From Bog-1340 sp964513515 (lineage in GTDB: Bacteria; Patescibacteriota; Minisyncoccia; Phycocordibacterales; GWA1-40-21), in the NCBI GenBank assembly GCA_964513515.1, contig CAZEMP010000001.1, positions 1-64,000 on the forward strand: DNA of 64,000 nt. Reading direction: 5' to 3'. How positions within the stretch are numbered: position 1 is the first letter of the stretch; every line of letters begins with the position of its first letter. Shown one piece after another: positions 34,850 to 44,459 of this stretch. The notes under the pieces were generated by a model. That model was not told the origin of the DNA and ran no database searches. It saw only the letters and a program-made list of their open reading frames with translations. The position numbers were made by a program, and so were the translations under genes.

Positions 34850-35632
34850 ATGCAAGAAAAAAAGAACAATTTATCAATTCCTGTTGCCATTATAATCGCA
34901 GGTTTTTTGATAGCAGGAGGTATATATTTATCAAACAAATCAGACACTCCAAGATCACAAGATAATCAGGCTGTCACAAACACTACAGACATAAACATTA
35001 AGCCAATTTCAAAAGACAATCACATTTTGGGTAATCCGGATGCTCCTGTAGCACTTGTAGAATTTTCTGATACCGAATGTCCATTCTGTAAGATGTTCCA
35101 CACTACAATGCAATCTCTTATGAATACTTATGGAAAGGATGGAAAAGTAGCTTGGGTATACAGACACTTCCCCCTAGACTCTATTCATCCAAAAGCAAGA
35201 AATGAAGCAGAAGCAACAGAATGTGTAAATGATCTTGGAGGTAACACAGCTTTCTGGAAAATGCTTGATACAATTTACGCAAATACCCCATCAAACAACG
35301 GACTTGATGCTGCCAAACTTCCAGAATTTGCAAAATTAGCTGGTGTTGATGTTGCAAAATTTAACTCATGTTTGGAAAGTGGAAAGTTTGCATCTAAAGT
35401 AAATTCTGATTTTCAAGATGGAGTAGCGGCCGGTGCTCAAGGTACTCCATATAGTGTTCTTGTTTTAAAAAATACATTGTCATCTGGTGCAGAAAGCACA
35501 TTACAAGAATATATACTAAAGAATGGATTGGCTCAGAACGTAATAATTTCATCATCTAAAAAGGAAGTTGTTTTGAGCGGAGCTTTGCCGGTGGATATGA
35601 TAAAGACAATTCTAGATTCAATATTAAATTAA
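34850..35632 (+). CDS. DsbA-family thioredoxin-like protein
   Basis: The 260-residue protein has an N-terminal membrane anchor (about 9-27), a Ser/Asn-rich linker, and a thioredoxin fold of the DsbA type with the redox motif CPFC near 81-84 (DTECPFCKMFH) and the cis-Pro loop GTPYSVLV near 199. It probably forms or shuffles disulfides outside the membrane. It is divergent from rplU and ends with a strong terminator at 35688. Confidence 0.9.
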   Translation: MQEKKNNLSIPVAIIIAGFLIAGGIYLSNKSDTPRSQDNQAVTNTTDINIKPISKDNHILGNPDAPVALVEFSDTECPFCKMFHTTMQSLMNTYGKDGKVAWVYRHFPLDSIHPKARNEAEATECVNDLGGNTAFWKMLDTIYANTPSNNGLDAAKLPEFAKLAGVDVAKFNSCLESGKFASKVNSDFQDGVAAGAQGTPYSVLVLKNTLSSGAESTLQEYILKNGLAQNVIISSSKKEVVLSGALPVDMIKTILDSILN

Positions 35633-35637
35633 ATATA

Positions 35638-35687
35638 CCAATATACGAATGTAGCGAATGATACGAATGGCTACAAATAATTAATAA
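35638..35687. repeat. Dispersed ATTCGTA-type repeat, copy 5
   Basis: ATACGAATGTAGCGAATGAT then ACGAATGGCTACAAATAATT; closely matches copies 3 and 6. Confidence 0.65.
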
Positions 35688-35722
35688 CAAAGCAGTAGCA
35701 ACCGAAGGTTGCTACTGCTTTG
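35688..35722 (+). terminator. Terminator of the DsbA-like gene
   Basis: CAAAGCAGTAGCAACC GAA GGTTGCTACTGCTTTG. Confidence 0.8.
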
Positions 35723-35727
35723 TAAAT

Positions 35728-35800
35728 TGTCATTCCCGCGCAGGCGGGAATCCAGAATTAATTTGATCAAACCTAGATTCCCGCCTACGCGGGAATGACA
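35728..35800. repeat. Inverted-repeat element (CATTCCCG / CGGGAATG), copy 3
   Basis: TGTCATTCCCGCGCAGGCGG and CCGCCTACGCGGGAATGACA are complementary ends around a 30-nt AT-rich centre. Confidence 0.75.
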
Positions 35801-35801
35801 T

Positions 35802-37373
35802 TCAATTTTTTTCTACAAGTTCTGTAAAGAATCTCCATATCTCATACATGACTTCGGTATCGTAACCACAATATTCAAGCATTTGTTTTTCCTTTTTCTT
35901 AGCGTCTTCGCCCTTAAGCTCACCACTTGTTATTTGTCTATATGCTTCTATGGCATCTGTTCCGTTTTGTACGCCAAGTTTTTTATATGAGAAATTTGGA
36001 GCAATGACGGGCTGTACTTTCTTGATAGATGAGCTTCCCTTAAATCCATGATGAACATAATATTGATTATTAACAATATCCATAAGGTCATATGTGCGGT
36101 CTATAACACTATTTAGGAAGTTAGCATATTGTGGTAATAAGCTTGCTAGCTCTTTGTTTCGAGAGTTTTCAAAGCTTTTATACCAAGAAATAATAGTCCC
36201 AGTATCTCCTATGTCTTTTCTTAATCCTTCCACTATTCTTTCTGATGGATCTCCATCAAGTATCAAACACTCTTTATGTTCCACTTTTGCATCTTTACTT
36301 TTTAATATGTGTAGAGAGTATTGAAATACAATATGTTGGTATGGATGATAGCCATTAAAAGGAGGTATCGCTGTTGGGAATGTCTCGTAGTCTAGAAAAT
36401 ATAAAGGATATTTTAGAGAATCAAGCTCTGCTTTAATAGCAGGAATATCAACTATTGGGATTTTAGTTTTATGCACTCGTATCTGATTGAGCTTCTTAGG
36501 CTTCCCCATTTCCCCACTTTTTGTTTTTTTAGGCTTTAGTCTATCGTCTTCGGGAACTTTGTCTATTTCAAGTATTCCTTCATTAAGTAATTCTCCTAAA
36601 TATTTCTTGCTATTTCCTATTCTGTTTAAATCATGCACGCTATATGCAGGCACTTCAGGATTGCTAAGGCTAAAAGTAGTACAGTGTGAAGAACGTCCTT
36701 TAAAATAACAGACGCAATTCCCTGCAGGCTCTTCTGCCCTCGATAAATATTCATAGCTTCCGCCCATCTCGGTCAAAGTGACAGATGAGAATACTCCATC
36801 TACTATTTCTGTCTTATCTTCAATATCAAATAATTTTTTATAATCCAATTCACCTTGTCTGACATATTTATTATTGAGACGAACAAGATATTTTTTATTA
36901 AAATTTACACCACATAGTTTCGCCACATTGGTCTGGAATGATAAGTCGTATTCATATTGAAGCTCCTTCTTTTTGTCCACCTTACCTTCTTCTTCATTGC
37001 CGCCTTCTCCTTCCGTGGAAGACATTTTAATTTCATAAAGATCATATGCTTTTGCTTCTTTATTCCAATGGATAACGTCTGTCGCCGCTAAATATTTGTC
37101 TGTACTAAAAACAGCCTGATAAATGACAGGAGTATGCTCATCCATAAGCTTTTTGGTCAATTCCTGCGCCCCAGCACTTCTTTTTTCCACTAAATAGCCA
37201 TTTGGCCAAAGTCCTCGAGCGAGTTCCTCAACTTCGTTTCCCATTACCCCAAGTGCCTTTTCAAATTCAGAAACTGGGAATTTCTTGTATTCTTCAGGCT
37301 TATGCCACTTTATCCAAACATTTTTTGCACATTCCTTATATAGGATAAAATCTGTTTTTGTGAGTAGTTTCAT
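35802..37373 (-). CDS. DUF2779 domain protein
   Basis: The 523-residue protein begins LLTKTDFILYKECAKNVWIK (3-22), a typical DUF2779 start. A conserved middle segment reads PLYFLDYETFPTAIPPFNGY near 324-343, where Asp and Glu resemble the metal site of an RNase H-like or DEDD nuclease, and the C-terminus has LEYCGYDTEVMYEIW near 497-511. A Cys-rich patch (CVCYFKGRSSHC near 220-231) may bind iron-sulfur or zinc, as in Cas4-like PD-(D/E)xK proteins. Function unproven. The inverted-repeat element ends 1 nt before its stop codon. Confidence 0.85.
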   Translation of the reverse strand: MKLLTKTDFILYKECAKNVWIKWHKPEEYKKFPVSEFEKALGVMGNEVEELARGLWPNGYLVEKRSAGAQELTKKLMDEHTPVIYQAVFSTDKYLAATDVIHWNKEAKAYDLYEIKMSSTEGEGGNEEEGKVDKKKELQYEYDLSFQTNVAKLCGVNFNKKYLVRLNNKYVRQGELDYKKLFDIEDKTEIVDGVFSSVTLTEMGGSYEYLSRAEEPAGNCVCYFKGRSSHCTTFSLSNPEVPAYSVHDLNRIGNSKKYLGELLNEGILEIDKVPEDDRLKPKKTKSGEMGKPKKLNQIRVHKTKIPIVDIPAIKAELDSLKYPLYFLDYETFPTAIPPFNGYHPYQHIVFQYSLHILKSKDAKVEHKECLILDGDPSERIVEGLRKDIGDTGTIISWYKSFENSRNKELASLLPQYANFLNSVIDRTYDLMDIVNNQYYVHHGFKGSSSIKKVQPVIAPNFSYKKLGVQNGTDAIEAYRQITSGELKGEDAKKKEKQMLEYCGYDTEVMYEIWRFFTELVEKN

Positions 37374-37388
37374 ATAAATATATTAACA

Positions 37389-37427
37389 CAATAAAAGCCA
37401 GTTTTTTAGTAAAACTGGCTTTTATTG
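37389..37427 (-). terminator. Terminator of the sigma factor gene
   Basis: AATAAAAGCCAGTTTT / AAAACTGGCTTTTATT immediately after the rpoD stop on the minus strand. Confidence 0.8.
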
Positions 37428-37428
37428 T

Positions 37429-38628
37429 TTAGTATGAATGTAATCTATTTATCTTCTCATGTTGTCTTATCTTTTCATGAGCTTTAGCTTCAATTTGTCT
37501 TATACGTTCTCTTGTAACGCCGAATTCAAGCCCTACTTCTTCAAGGGTGTGAGTAATACCATCATTCAAGCCATGTCTCATTTCAAGAATTTTCTTTTCC
37601 TTGAGAGATAGATCGTTTAATATTTCTTTTACTTGGTCTGAAAGAATTCTTCTTGAGGATTCAAGATCCGGAGAAAGTATTTTGTCATCAGCCACGAAAT
37701 CTCCAAGAGTAGACTTTCCATCATCTTCTTCTCCAACCGGAGCTTCAAGAGAGATAGTATCTTGGTCTATCTTTTCTATCATATACACTTTCTCTACCTC
37801 AAGTCCCATTTCTGTTGCTATTTCTTCTGAAAGAGGTTCTCTTCCCAAATCTTGAGAAAGTCTTCTATAAACTTGCTTATACTTTGCGATTGTTTCCACC
37901 ATGTGTACTGGGACACGAATAGTTCTAGACTGGTCTGCAAGAGCTCTTGTGATAGCTTGTCTTATCCACCACGTTGCGTATGTTGAGAACTTAAATCCTT
38001 TTGTCCAATCAAACTTATCTACAGCTTTAAACAAACCAAGGTTTCCTTCTTGAATAAGGTCTAGAAGTGTAAGGTCTGCAGAGCGTCCTACATATTTCTT
38101 TGCGATAGAGACCACAAGCCTCAAGTTGGCCTTCGCAAGAAGGTTCTTTGCTTCCATATCACCTTGCTGAATCTTTCTTGCAAGATCTTTTTCCATTGAA
38201 GCGCTTATAAGTGGATATTGTCCTATTTCTTTCAAATATATCTGAATTGAGTCGTATCCTGCGTCAGCACTTCTAGTGCCATAAGTAGCATATTTCTTTA
38301 TTTGCTCCTCATCTACTTCAAGCATTCCACCTCCTTCAAGTACATCAATACCAGCTACAACGAGCTTATTGTAAAGTTCATCAAGGAAAATAATATCCCC
38401 CTCTATCTTTGGAAATTCTTTCAAAATCTCATCATAAGTGATAAAGCCCCTTTCTCTTCCTTTGGAGATAAGTTTATCAGCTCTTGAATTTAAATCACCT
38501 TGTTTTTTGGTAACCTTTTTCTCCTTAATTACTTTTACCTTTGGAGCTGGCTTTGCCTTAACTTTTGATTTTTTGACAATTTTCTTGCTTTTAATTTTCT
38601 TTTTTGAATTCTTTTTTGTTTTTGACAT
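37429..38628 (-). CDS. rpoD: RNA polymerase sigma factor RpoD (sigma-70)
   Basis: The 399-residue protein starts at MSKTKK (38628). A longer frame adds 43 residues, but these come from the inverted-repeat element at 38668, so they are rejected. The N-terminal 60 residues are Lys-rich, followed by region 1.1-like DEILKEFPKIEGD, region 1.2 (IYLKEIGQYPLISASMEKDL), region 2 with DLIQEGNLGLFKAVDKFDW and FSTYATWWIRQAITRAL near 240, and region 4.2 VTRERIRQIEAKAHEKIR near 375. It is the housekeeping sigma factor and would read the TTGACA/TATAAT promoters seen here. Confidence 0.96.
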   Translation of the reverse strand: MSKTKKNSKKKIKSKKIVKKSKVKAKPAPKVKVIKEKKVTKKQGDLNSRADKLISKGRERGFITYDEILKEFPKIEGDIIFLDELYNKLVVAGIDVLEGGGMLEVDEEQIKKYATYGTRSADAGYDSIQIYLKEIGQYPLISASMEKDLARKIQQGDMEAKNLLAKANLRLVVSIAKKYVGRSADLTLLDLIQEGNLGLFKAVDKFDWTKGFKFSTYATWWIRQAITRALADQSRTIRVPVHMVETIAKYKQVYRRLSQDLGREPLSEEIATEMGLEVEKVYMIEKIDQDTISLEAPVGEEDDGKSTLGDFVADDKILSPDLESSRRILSDQVKEILNDLSLKEKKILEMRHGLNDGITHTLEEVGLEFGVTRERIRQIEAKAHEKIRQHEKINRLHSY

Positions 38629-38667
38629 GTTGTATAAACTTTTTAAGTTATTAATATTTATTTTACT

Positions 38668-38741
38668 GTCTTTGCGAGCGAAGCGTGGCAATCCAGACAA
38701 TGTTTTGTAAACCTGGTTTGCTTCGCTTTGCTCGCAAAGAC
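38668..38741. repeat. Inverted-repeat element (GTCTTTGCGAGC / GCTCGCAAAGAC)
   Basis: GTCTTTGCGAGCGAAGCGTG at the left and CTTCGCTTTGCTCGCAAAGAC at the right, around CAATCCAGACAATG. A half copy with GGATTGCTTC and TTCGCAAAGACA lies near 51397-51427 and inside 4201-4306. Confidence 0.7.
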
Positions 38742-38780
38742 GAATCGATCTTCTCACACGTATATTAATTCCCTATGCTT

Positions 38781-40526
38781 TTATTGTGGTTTCTTGTAAA
38801 AATGATTTTTCTCGTTTTTAATCTCACTCAGTTTCTGCATTATTTCTTTCAGTCTTATTGATATAGAATTTATCAGTTCAGTAGTTTTTTCTTTTTCCGC
38901 CAATTTCAGATTTGTTAATAGCTTTCCGAGTTCATTTTTATAATACTCCTCACGCAGATTTAGTATCAGATATTCCGTTTCTTTTTCTAGCTTCTCACCA
39001 ACTATTTTTTCATAATATTCTTCTGCTTCAAAAGCAAGTTCGTTTATATTGTCTTTATATTCTTTCTCAAACTTCACATATCTTTCTTCGCCGATTATAT
39101 CTTTTATTTTATCTTTAGTTTTTGTAGTATCTACTTTTTCCTTTTCACACTTCGCCAATATTGTAGCTAAACTCCTTTCTATAGATCCTCGCTTTAATTC
39201 TTCCTTACTAATCCCCCTCTCAATCGTCTCATTATCTTCTTTTATATTTTTCGGCTGAAACTCTTCATCCAACTTCACCTTCTTAAGATCGTCCCAGATA
39301 AAGTCCTCTTTTATGTCTATTAGTTCTGATATTTTTTTTACATAACGACTTCTCTCCGTATTTCCATCAAGTAAGTATACATATGGAAGTACCCTAGTCT
39401 TTATTGCTTGCCAGAGTTTTTTCTTATCTTTTATTTCCATTTCAGCCCTGTTAAGCAGGAAATCTATAAGAAATGTTGAATTTTTAATCACATCTTTAAA
39501 CTTGTCTTTATCAGAAAGTATGAGATCTGCAGGATCAAGTCCTTTTGGTATTTCAGCTATTTTTACATCCATACCATTTGAAAGTGCGAGTGCCCATGCT
39601 CTTTCAGCTGCTTTCACCCCAGCAGTATCAGAATCAAAAGACATTATTATTTTATTGGAAATTCTTTTTAGTAATCCCAAATGCTCTGGAGTCAAAGCTG
39701 TTCCAGAAGATGCCACAGCATTTGTAAAACCAGCCTGATGTGCCATAAGAAGATCCATTTGACCTTCGACAAGTATTGAAAAATCAAACTTTCTTATAGA
39801 CTGTTTTGCACGATCAAATCCATAAAGAACTTTTGATTTATCAAATAGCTCTGTTTGAGGTGAGTTGAGATATTTTGCAGATTTCCCGTCATCGTGAAGT
39901 ATTCTTCCAGAAAAAGCTATAACGCGCCCTGCTGGATCAAAAATTGGAAACATAATTCTCCCTCTGAACCTGTCATAGGTATTTTTTCCCTCTGTTTTTG
40001 AAATACCAGCCCTTTCTATCTCCTCATCCGTATAACCTTTTGATTTTAAATGATCTGATATGGTCCTCCATTCATCTCGTACATATCCTATTCTCCAATT
40101 TTTAATTGTTTCATTATTGAGCCCTCTCTTTTTTAGATAACTTAGTGGGATTTCTTCAGATTGTAAATTTCTTTCTAGGAAAAGTACTGTTGTCTCCATG
40201 AGTTGATACAATCTTTCTTTTTTATCACTAGTATTTTTTGTGAATTTTTCGAGTGTGATACCAGCTCTGTCAGCAAGAATTTTTAATGCACCCAAAAAAT
40301 CTATCCCTTCAAATTCTTGTACAAATGTGAAAATATCGCCTTTTGCACCACATCCAAAGCAGTAGTAGCCACCTCTATCTGGAGATATAAAGAAAGACGG
40401 CGTTTTTTCATTGTGAAAAGGACACCTTGCTTTCAAGTTATTACCAGCTTTTTCTAGCTTAATGTAAGAGCCGATAACATCCTGTATATTTAATCTTTCT
40501 TTTATTTGTTCTACAGAAGATGCCAT
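38781..40526 (-). CDS. dnaG: DNA primase DnaG
   Basis: The 581-residue primase has an N-terminal CHC2 zinc finger (CPFHNEKTPSFFIS then YYCFGCGAKGD, about 36-63), a Toprim core with ILVEGQMDLLMAHQAGF near 252-268 and IIMSFDSDTAGVKAAERAWA near 293-312, and a helical C-terminus that would contact DnaB. It makes RNA primers. It lies next to rpoD, an arrangement seen in many bacteria (dnaG-rpoD), and its product works with DnaB (28196). Confidence 0.96.
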   Translation of the reverse strand: MASSVEQIKERLNIQDVIGSYIKLEKAGNNLKARCPFHNEKTPSFFISPDRGGYYCFGCGAKGDIFTFVQEFEGIDFLGALKILADRAGITLEKFTKNTSDKKERLYQLMETTVLFLERNLQSEEIPLSYLKKRGLNNETIKNWRIGYVRDEWRTISDHLKSKGYTDEEIERAGISKTEGKNTYDRFRGRIMFPIFDPAGRVIAFSGRILHDDGKSAKYLNSPQTELFDKSKVLYGFDRAKQSIRKFDFSILVEGQMDLLMAHQAGFTNAVASSGTALTPEHLGLLKRISNKIIMSFDSDTAGVKAAERAWALALSNGMDVKIAEIPKGLDPADLILSDKDKFKDVIKNSTFLIDFLLNRAEMEIKDKKKLWQAIKTRVLPYVYLLDGNTERSRYVKKISELIDIKEDFIWDDLKKVKLDEEFQPKNIKEDNETIERGISKEELKRGSIERSLATILAKCEKEKVDTTKTKDKIKDIIGEERYVKFEKEYKDNINELAFEAEEYYEKIVGEKLEKETEYLILNLREEYYKNELGKLLTNLKLAEKEKTTELINSISIRLKEIMQKLSEIKNEKNHFYKKPQ

Positions 40527-40684
40527 AAATTAATGAATGAAATGAATATAATTTATGAGCACCCAGTGACTTTTTTCATTTTGTCTAGCAGTGTTCATAA
40601 AAAAATTTTATTAACAATAATTTCAATACTAAACTTTATCTATTCTTCTAAAAATGTCGGGGGCGACATTTACTATGCGTAATT

Positions 40685-40735
40685 CCAAGGACTCACCTTT
40701 TCCCGTCGCTAAGCTCCTCCTCAAGGAGAGACCTT
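40685..40735 (-). repeat. Dispersed repeat AAGGTCTCTCC...GGTGAGTCCTTGG, copy 2
   Basis: The reverse complement shares its ends and AGGAG centre with 7925-7970. It lies between dnaG and rpoC. Confidence 0.55.
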
Positions 40736-40752
40736 TGAATTACTGAAATAAT

Positions 40753-43700
40753 TTAGTATTCTGACTCACTCTCGAGTTTCTGTTGTACCTCATCTATCAT
40801 TTCGAATTTCTTACTGCCAGGAAAACCTGTACCTGCAGGAATAATTCTACCGATAATAACGTTTTCTTTTAGACCAGCTAAGTGATCCTCTGTTCCCTTT
40901 ATGGCAGCATTAATAAGAATTCTTGTTGTGTGTTGGAATGAAGCGGCTGAAACGAAGCTTCTGCTTGATAGAGATGATTCTGTGATACCCATAACTAATA
41001 GTTTTGTTTGAATAGGTTCACCCTTATTTTCTTTTATCTTCTCATTCTCTAATTTCAAATCTAGCTCATCTATAATATCTCCAATGCTAAAATCTGAAGA
41101 TCCTGAATCTACCACAGATTTCATAGAGAACATTTGCTTCACTATGATCTCAATGTGTTTTCTAGCAACGGCAGCACCTTGAAGCTCGTAAGGCTTGCTA
41201 ACTTCAGTAATAATGTATTCCAAAGCTTTCTGCTTTCCTGCTAATTCAAAATATTCATCTATATCTACAGATCCATCAGTAAGGATTTGTCCTTTTGTGA
41301 TCTTTTCATGTTGTTTTACAAACACAATTCTTTTTGGATTGAATACATATTCAATTTCACCTGATTTCTTTGATTTACCTTTATCTTCCAAATCTGGAAT
41401 AACAGTTATGATTTTCTCCTTTCCAAAATCTTTTACAGAAGAGACTGTTCCGTTTACTGTGGCCACGATTGCTGGTGTCTTCGGCTTTCTCTTTTCGAAT
41501 ATTTCTTCAACACGAGGCAAACCTTGAGTAATATCTCCACCTGCTGATGCGGCTCCTCCAGAGTGGAAGGTTCTCATTGTAAGCTGAGTTCCTGGTTCTC
41601 CGATAGCTTGTGCAGCGATGGTTCCTACAGCTTCTCCCAAGTCGATTAATTCTCCACGTCCAAGATCCATTCCGTAACAGTTTGAACAAATACCATGAAG
41701 TGTTTTACATACAAGTGGTGATCTGACAGCGACATTTTCTACTTCCAATTTATCTATATTTTGTGCATCAATTTTTGTAAGAAGTACGCCTTTTTTATAA
41801 ACCACCTTTCCATCTTTTCCAACAACATCTTCGGCAAGTATTCTACCTCTAATGTTTTTAGCAACAGAAGATCCTGTATCTTTTCCTACATTTCTGCTGA
41901 TCACGATACTTTCTTTTGTACCACAATCATGTTCCTTGATAACTATATCTTGTGCAACAGAGAAAAGTTTTCTTGTAAGATAACCTGCTTTTGCGGTGTT
42001 AAGGGCAGTATCTGTAAGACCTTTTCTTGAACCGTGAGTGGTAATGAAGTATTCAATCGGTGTAAGACCTTCTTTTGATGAATTAATAACTGGGAATTCA
42101 ATAGTATCTCCAATGGTGTTTTGAATCATACCTTTCATACCAGCCATCTGAGCAAGTGATCCTAGAGATCCTCTAGCTCCAGATTTCCACATATCATTTA
42201 CAGAACCATTTTTATCTAGCGAAGTTGGAATAAGTTTCTCTAATTGACCTTTTGCATCTTGCCAGATCTCAATATTCTTTCTTATTCTCTCTTCTTCTAT
42301 AAGAAGACCTTCATTAAATTGTTCCATCACCTGTACAGATTCACTTCTAGCTTTCTTGATAATTCCATCCTTTTCTTGTGGAACTTGTATATCATCTATT
42401 CCCCAGGTTACTCCAGAAATTGTAGCGTATTTGAATCCAAAATTTTTGATCTTGTCCATAATAGGAGCAACTTTGTGTGGTCCGTGTTGAACGATAAGAT
42501 CGTCTATAATCTTCTTTAGCTCTTTGTTATCAATTTCTTTGTTTACGTAAGGATAATCTTCTGGAAGAACACCGTTAAACAAAAGTCTTCCAACCGTTGT
42601 TTCAAAAAGTTTACCTCCAAATTGCTTATATTTAATTTTCTCTGATGGCAAGACTTTTATTTTTGTTCTAAATCCTACTATACCAAAGTCTCTTGCTGTA
42701 ATAGCAGCATTTTTTGATTGGAAATATTTTCCTTCACCATTTTCTCCCTCAATGATTTTTGTCATCCAGTAACATCCAAGTACGATGTCCAAAAGTTTTG
42801 AAGAAATTGTTGGATCTCCATCTCCTGGTTTTAGAATGTTTTTATCAGAAGCCATTATTTCTTTTGCCTCCATTTGTGCTTCTTCGCCTAGCGGTACGTG
42901 AACTGCCATCTGGTCTCCGTCGAAGTCTGCGTTGAATGCAGTACATACTAGAGGGTGCACTTGAATAGCATTTCCTTCAATAAGAATAGGGCGGAATGCT
43001 TGAATACCAAGTCTGTGAAGAGTAGGCGCTCTGTTTAAGAGAACATATTTATCTTTAATTATTTCTTCAAGTATTGCCCAAACTTCTTGTGCGCCATCAT
43101 CTATAAGTCTTCCTGCACCACGAATATTATAAGCAAGCTCTTTTTTCAAAAGTTGTGAAATAACGAATGGGCGGAAAAGCTCAAGTGCCATACGTTTCGG
43201 AAGTCCACATTGATCCATATCTAATTCTGGACCAACGACGATAACAGATCTACCAGAGTAGTCTACGCGCTTACCCAAAAGGTTTTGTCTAAACAAACCC
43301 CTCTTTCCTTTCAAGTTGTCAGCCAAAGATTTCAAAGGTCTCTTATTTGAAGCAGAACCCATAGCAGAAAATAGTGCATTACCATGTCTGATCGAGTTGT
43401 CTATAAGTGCATCTACAGCTTCTTGAAGAATTCTTTTTTCATTTCTCAAAATTACGTCTGGAGCGTTTATTTCTTTAAGCTTTAGAAGTCTGTTGTTTCT
43501 ATTTATAACTCTTCTGTAAAGATCGTTTACATCTGAAGTTGCAAATCTTCCTCCATCAAGCGGAACCATAGGTCTCAAAGCCGGTGGAATGACTGGAATC
43601 TTTGTAAGGAACATCCATTCTGGTCTAGATTTTGAAGCGATCATTGATCTTATCAAACTCAATCTCTTGTTGAGCTTCTCTGTATCTGCGGAGTTAGATT

Positions 43701-44427
43701 TTTCAAGTGCAGTTAATATTTTCTTTTCTAAATCTTCTAGATTTATTTTCTTCAATATTTCATATATCACTTCTCCTCCAATACCTGCTTCAAATACAGA
43801 TCCGTATTTTATAGAAAACTTATGATATGTGGTCTCATCGAGAACTTTTCCTTCTGATATTCCCTCAACTTCTTTCTTTGCATTGAGAGCCATTTCTTTT
43901 AGGGCCTCTTTTGTTTTCTCATCTGTAACGGTTTTTACTTTATTCTTGAATTCATTTTCTATTTCTTTAAGTACCCTGTCTTTTTCTGCTTGGAAAGTCT
44001 TTACAATAATATATCCTGCAAAGTAAATAACCTTTTCAAGATCTGATACAGACATACCCATAACAGCACCTAGTCTTGATGGAATTCCTCTCAAAAACCA
44101 AATGTGAGATACAGGTGAAGATAGGTCTATGTGGCCCATTCTTTCTCTTCTTACTATGGATCTTGTTATTTCAACTCCACACTTTTCACAAATAATTCCT
44201 TTATATCTTATACCTTTGTATTTTCCGCAGTAACACTCGTAGTCCTTATCTGGTCCGAATATTTTTTCATCGAAAAGTCCGCCCCTTTCAGATCTTTGGG
44301 TTCTGTAGTTGATTGTTTCTGGCTTTGTAACTTCACCGTGTGACCATTTTGCTACCACTTCTGGTGATGCGACATGGATAGATATTACATTGAAGTTTTG
44401 ATCTTGTGATTGTTTCGTTTTAATCAT
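40753..44427 (-). CDS. rpoC: RNA polymerase subunit beta'
   Basis: The 1224-residue subunit has the N-terminal zinc site CYCGKYKGIRYKGIICEKCG near 64-83, the catalytic NADFDGDQMAVHVPL near 496-510 with three Asp ligands for magnesium, the trigger-loop region near 850-950 and the second zinc site CKTLHGICSNCYG near 913. It is shorter than the 1407-residue E. coli protein. With rpoB, 33 nt upstream, it forms a two-gene operon not attached here to ribosomal stalk genes. Confidence 0.98.
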   Translation of the reverse strand: MIKTKQSQDQNFNVISIHVASPEVVAKWSHGEVTKPETINYRTQRSERGGLFDEKIFGPDKDYECYCGKYKGIRYKGIICEKCGVEITRSIVRRERMGHIDLSSPVSHIWFLRGIPSRLGAVMGMSVSDLEKVIYFAGYIIVKTFQAEKDRVLKEIENEFKNKVKTVTDEKTKEALKEMALNAKKEVEGISEGKVLDETTYHKFSIKYGSVFEAGIGGEVIYEILKKINLEDLEKKILTALEKSNSADTEKLNKRLSLIRSMIASKSRPEWMFLTKIPVIPPALRPMVPLDGGRFATSDVNDLYRRVINRNNRLLKLKEINAPDVILRNEKRILQEAVDALIDNSIRHGNALFSAMGSASNKRPLKSLADNLKGKRGLFRQNLLGKRVDYSGRSVIVVGPELDMDQCGLPKRMALELFRPFVISQLLKKELAYNIRGAGRLIDDGAQEVWAILEEIIKDKYVLLNRAPTLHRLGIQAFRPILIEGNAIQVHPLVCTAFNADFDGDQMAVHVPLGEEAQMEAKEIMASDKNILKPGDGDPTISSKLLDIVLGCYWMTKIIEGENGEGKYFQSKNAAITARDFGIVGFRTKIKVLPSEKIKYKQFGGKLFETTVGRLLFNGVLPEDYPYVNKEIDNKELKKIIDDLIVQHGPHKVAPIMDKIKNFGFKYATISGVTWGIDDIQVPQEKDGIIKKARSESVQVMEQFNEGLLIEEERIRKNIEIWQDAKGQLEKLIPTSLDKNGSVNDMWKSGARGSLGSLAQMAGMKGMIQNTIGDTIEFPVINSSKEGLTPIEYFITTHGSRKGLTDTALNTAKAGYLTRKLFSVAQDIVIKEHDCGTKESIVISRNVGKDTGSSVAKNIRGRILAEDVVGKDGKVVYKKGVLLTKIDAQNIDKLEVENVAVRSPLVCKTLHGICSNCYGMDLGRGELIDLGEAVGTIAAQAIGEPGTQLTMRTFHSGGAASAGGDITQGLPRVEEIFEKRKPKTPAIVATVNGTVSSVKDFGKEKIITVIPDLEDKGKSKKSGEIEYVFNPKRIVFVKQHEKITKGQILTDGSVDIDEYFELAGKQKALEYIITEVSKPYELQGAAVARKHIEIIVKQMFSMKSVVDSGSSDFSIGDIIDELDLKLENEKIKENKGEPIQTKLLVMGITESSLSSRSFVSAASFQHTTRILINAAIKGTEDHLAGLKENVIIGRIIPAGTGFPGSKKFEMIDEVQQKLESESEY

Positions 44428-44459
44428 ATTTTTGTGTTTTAAATTAATGTAATGTTTAT

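Noticed and set aside
38629..38757. 43-residue N-terminal extension of RpoD
   Set aside because: The extra residues are translated from the GTCTTTGCGAGC inverted-repeat element and do not resemble sigma factor sequence.
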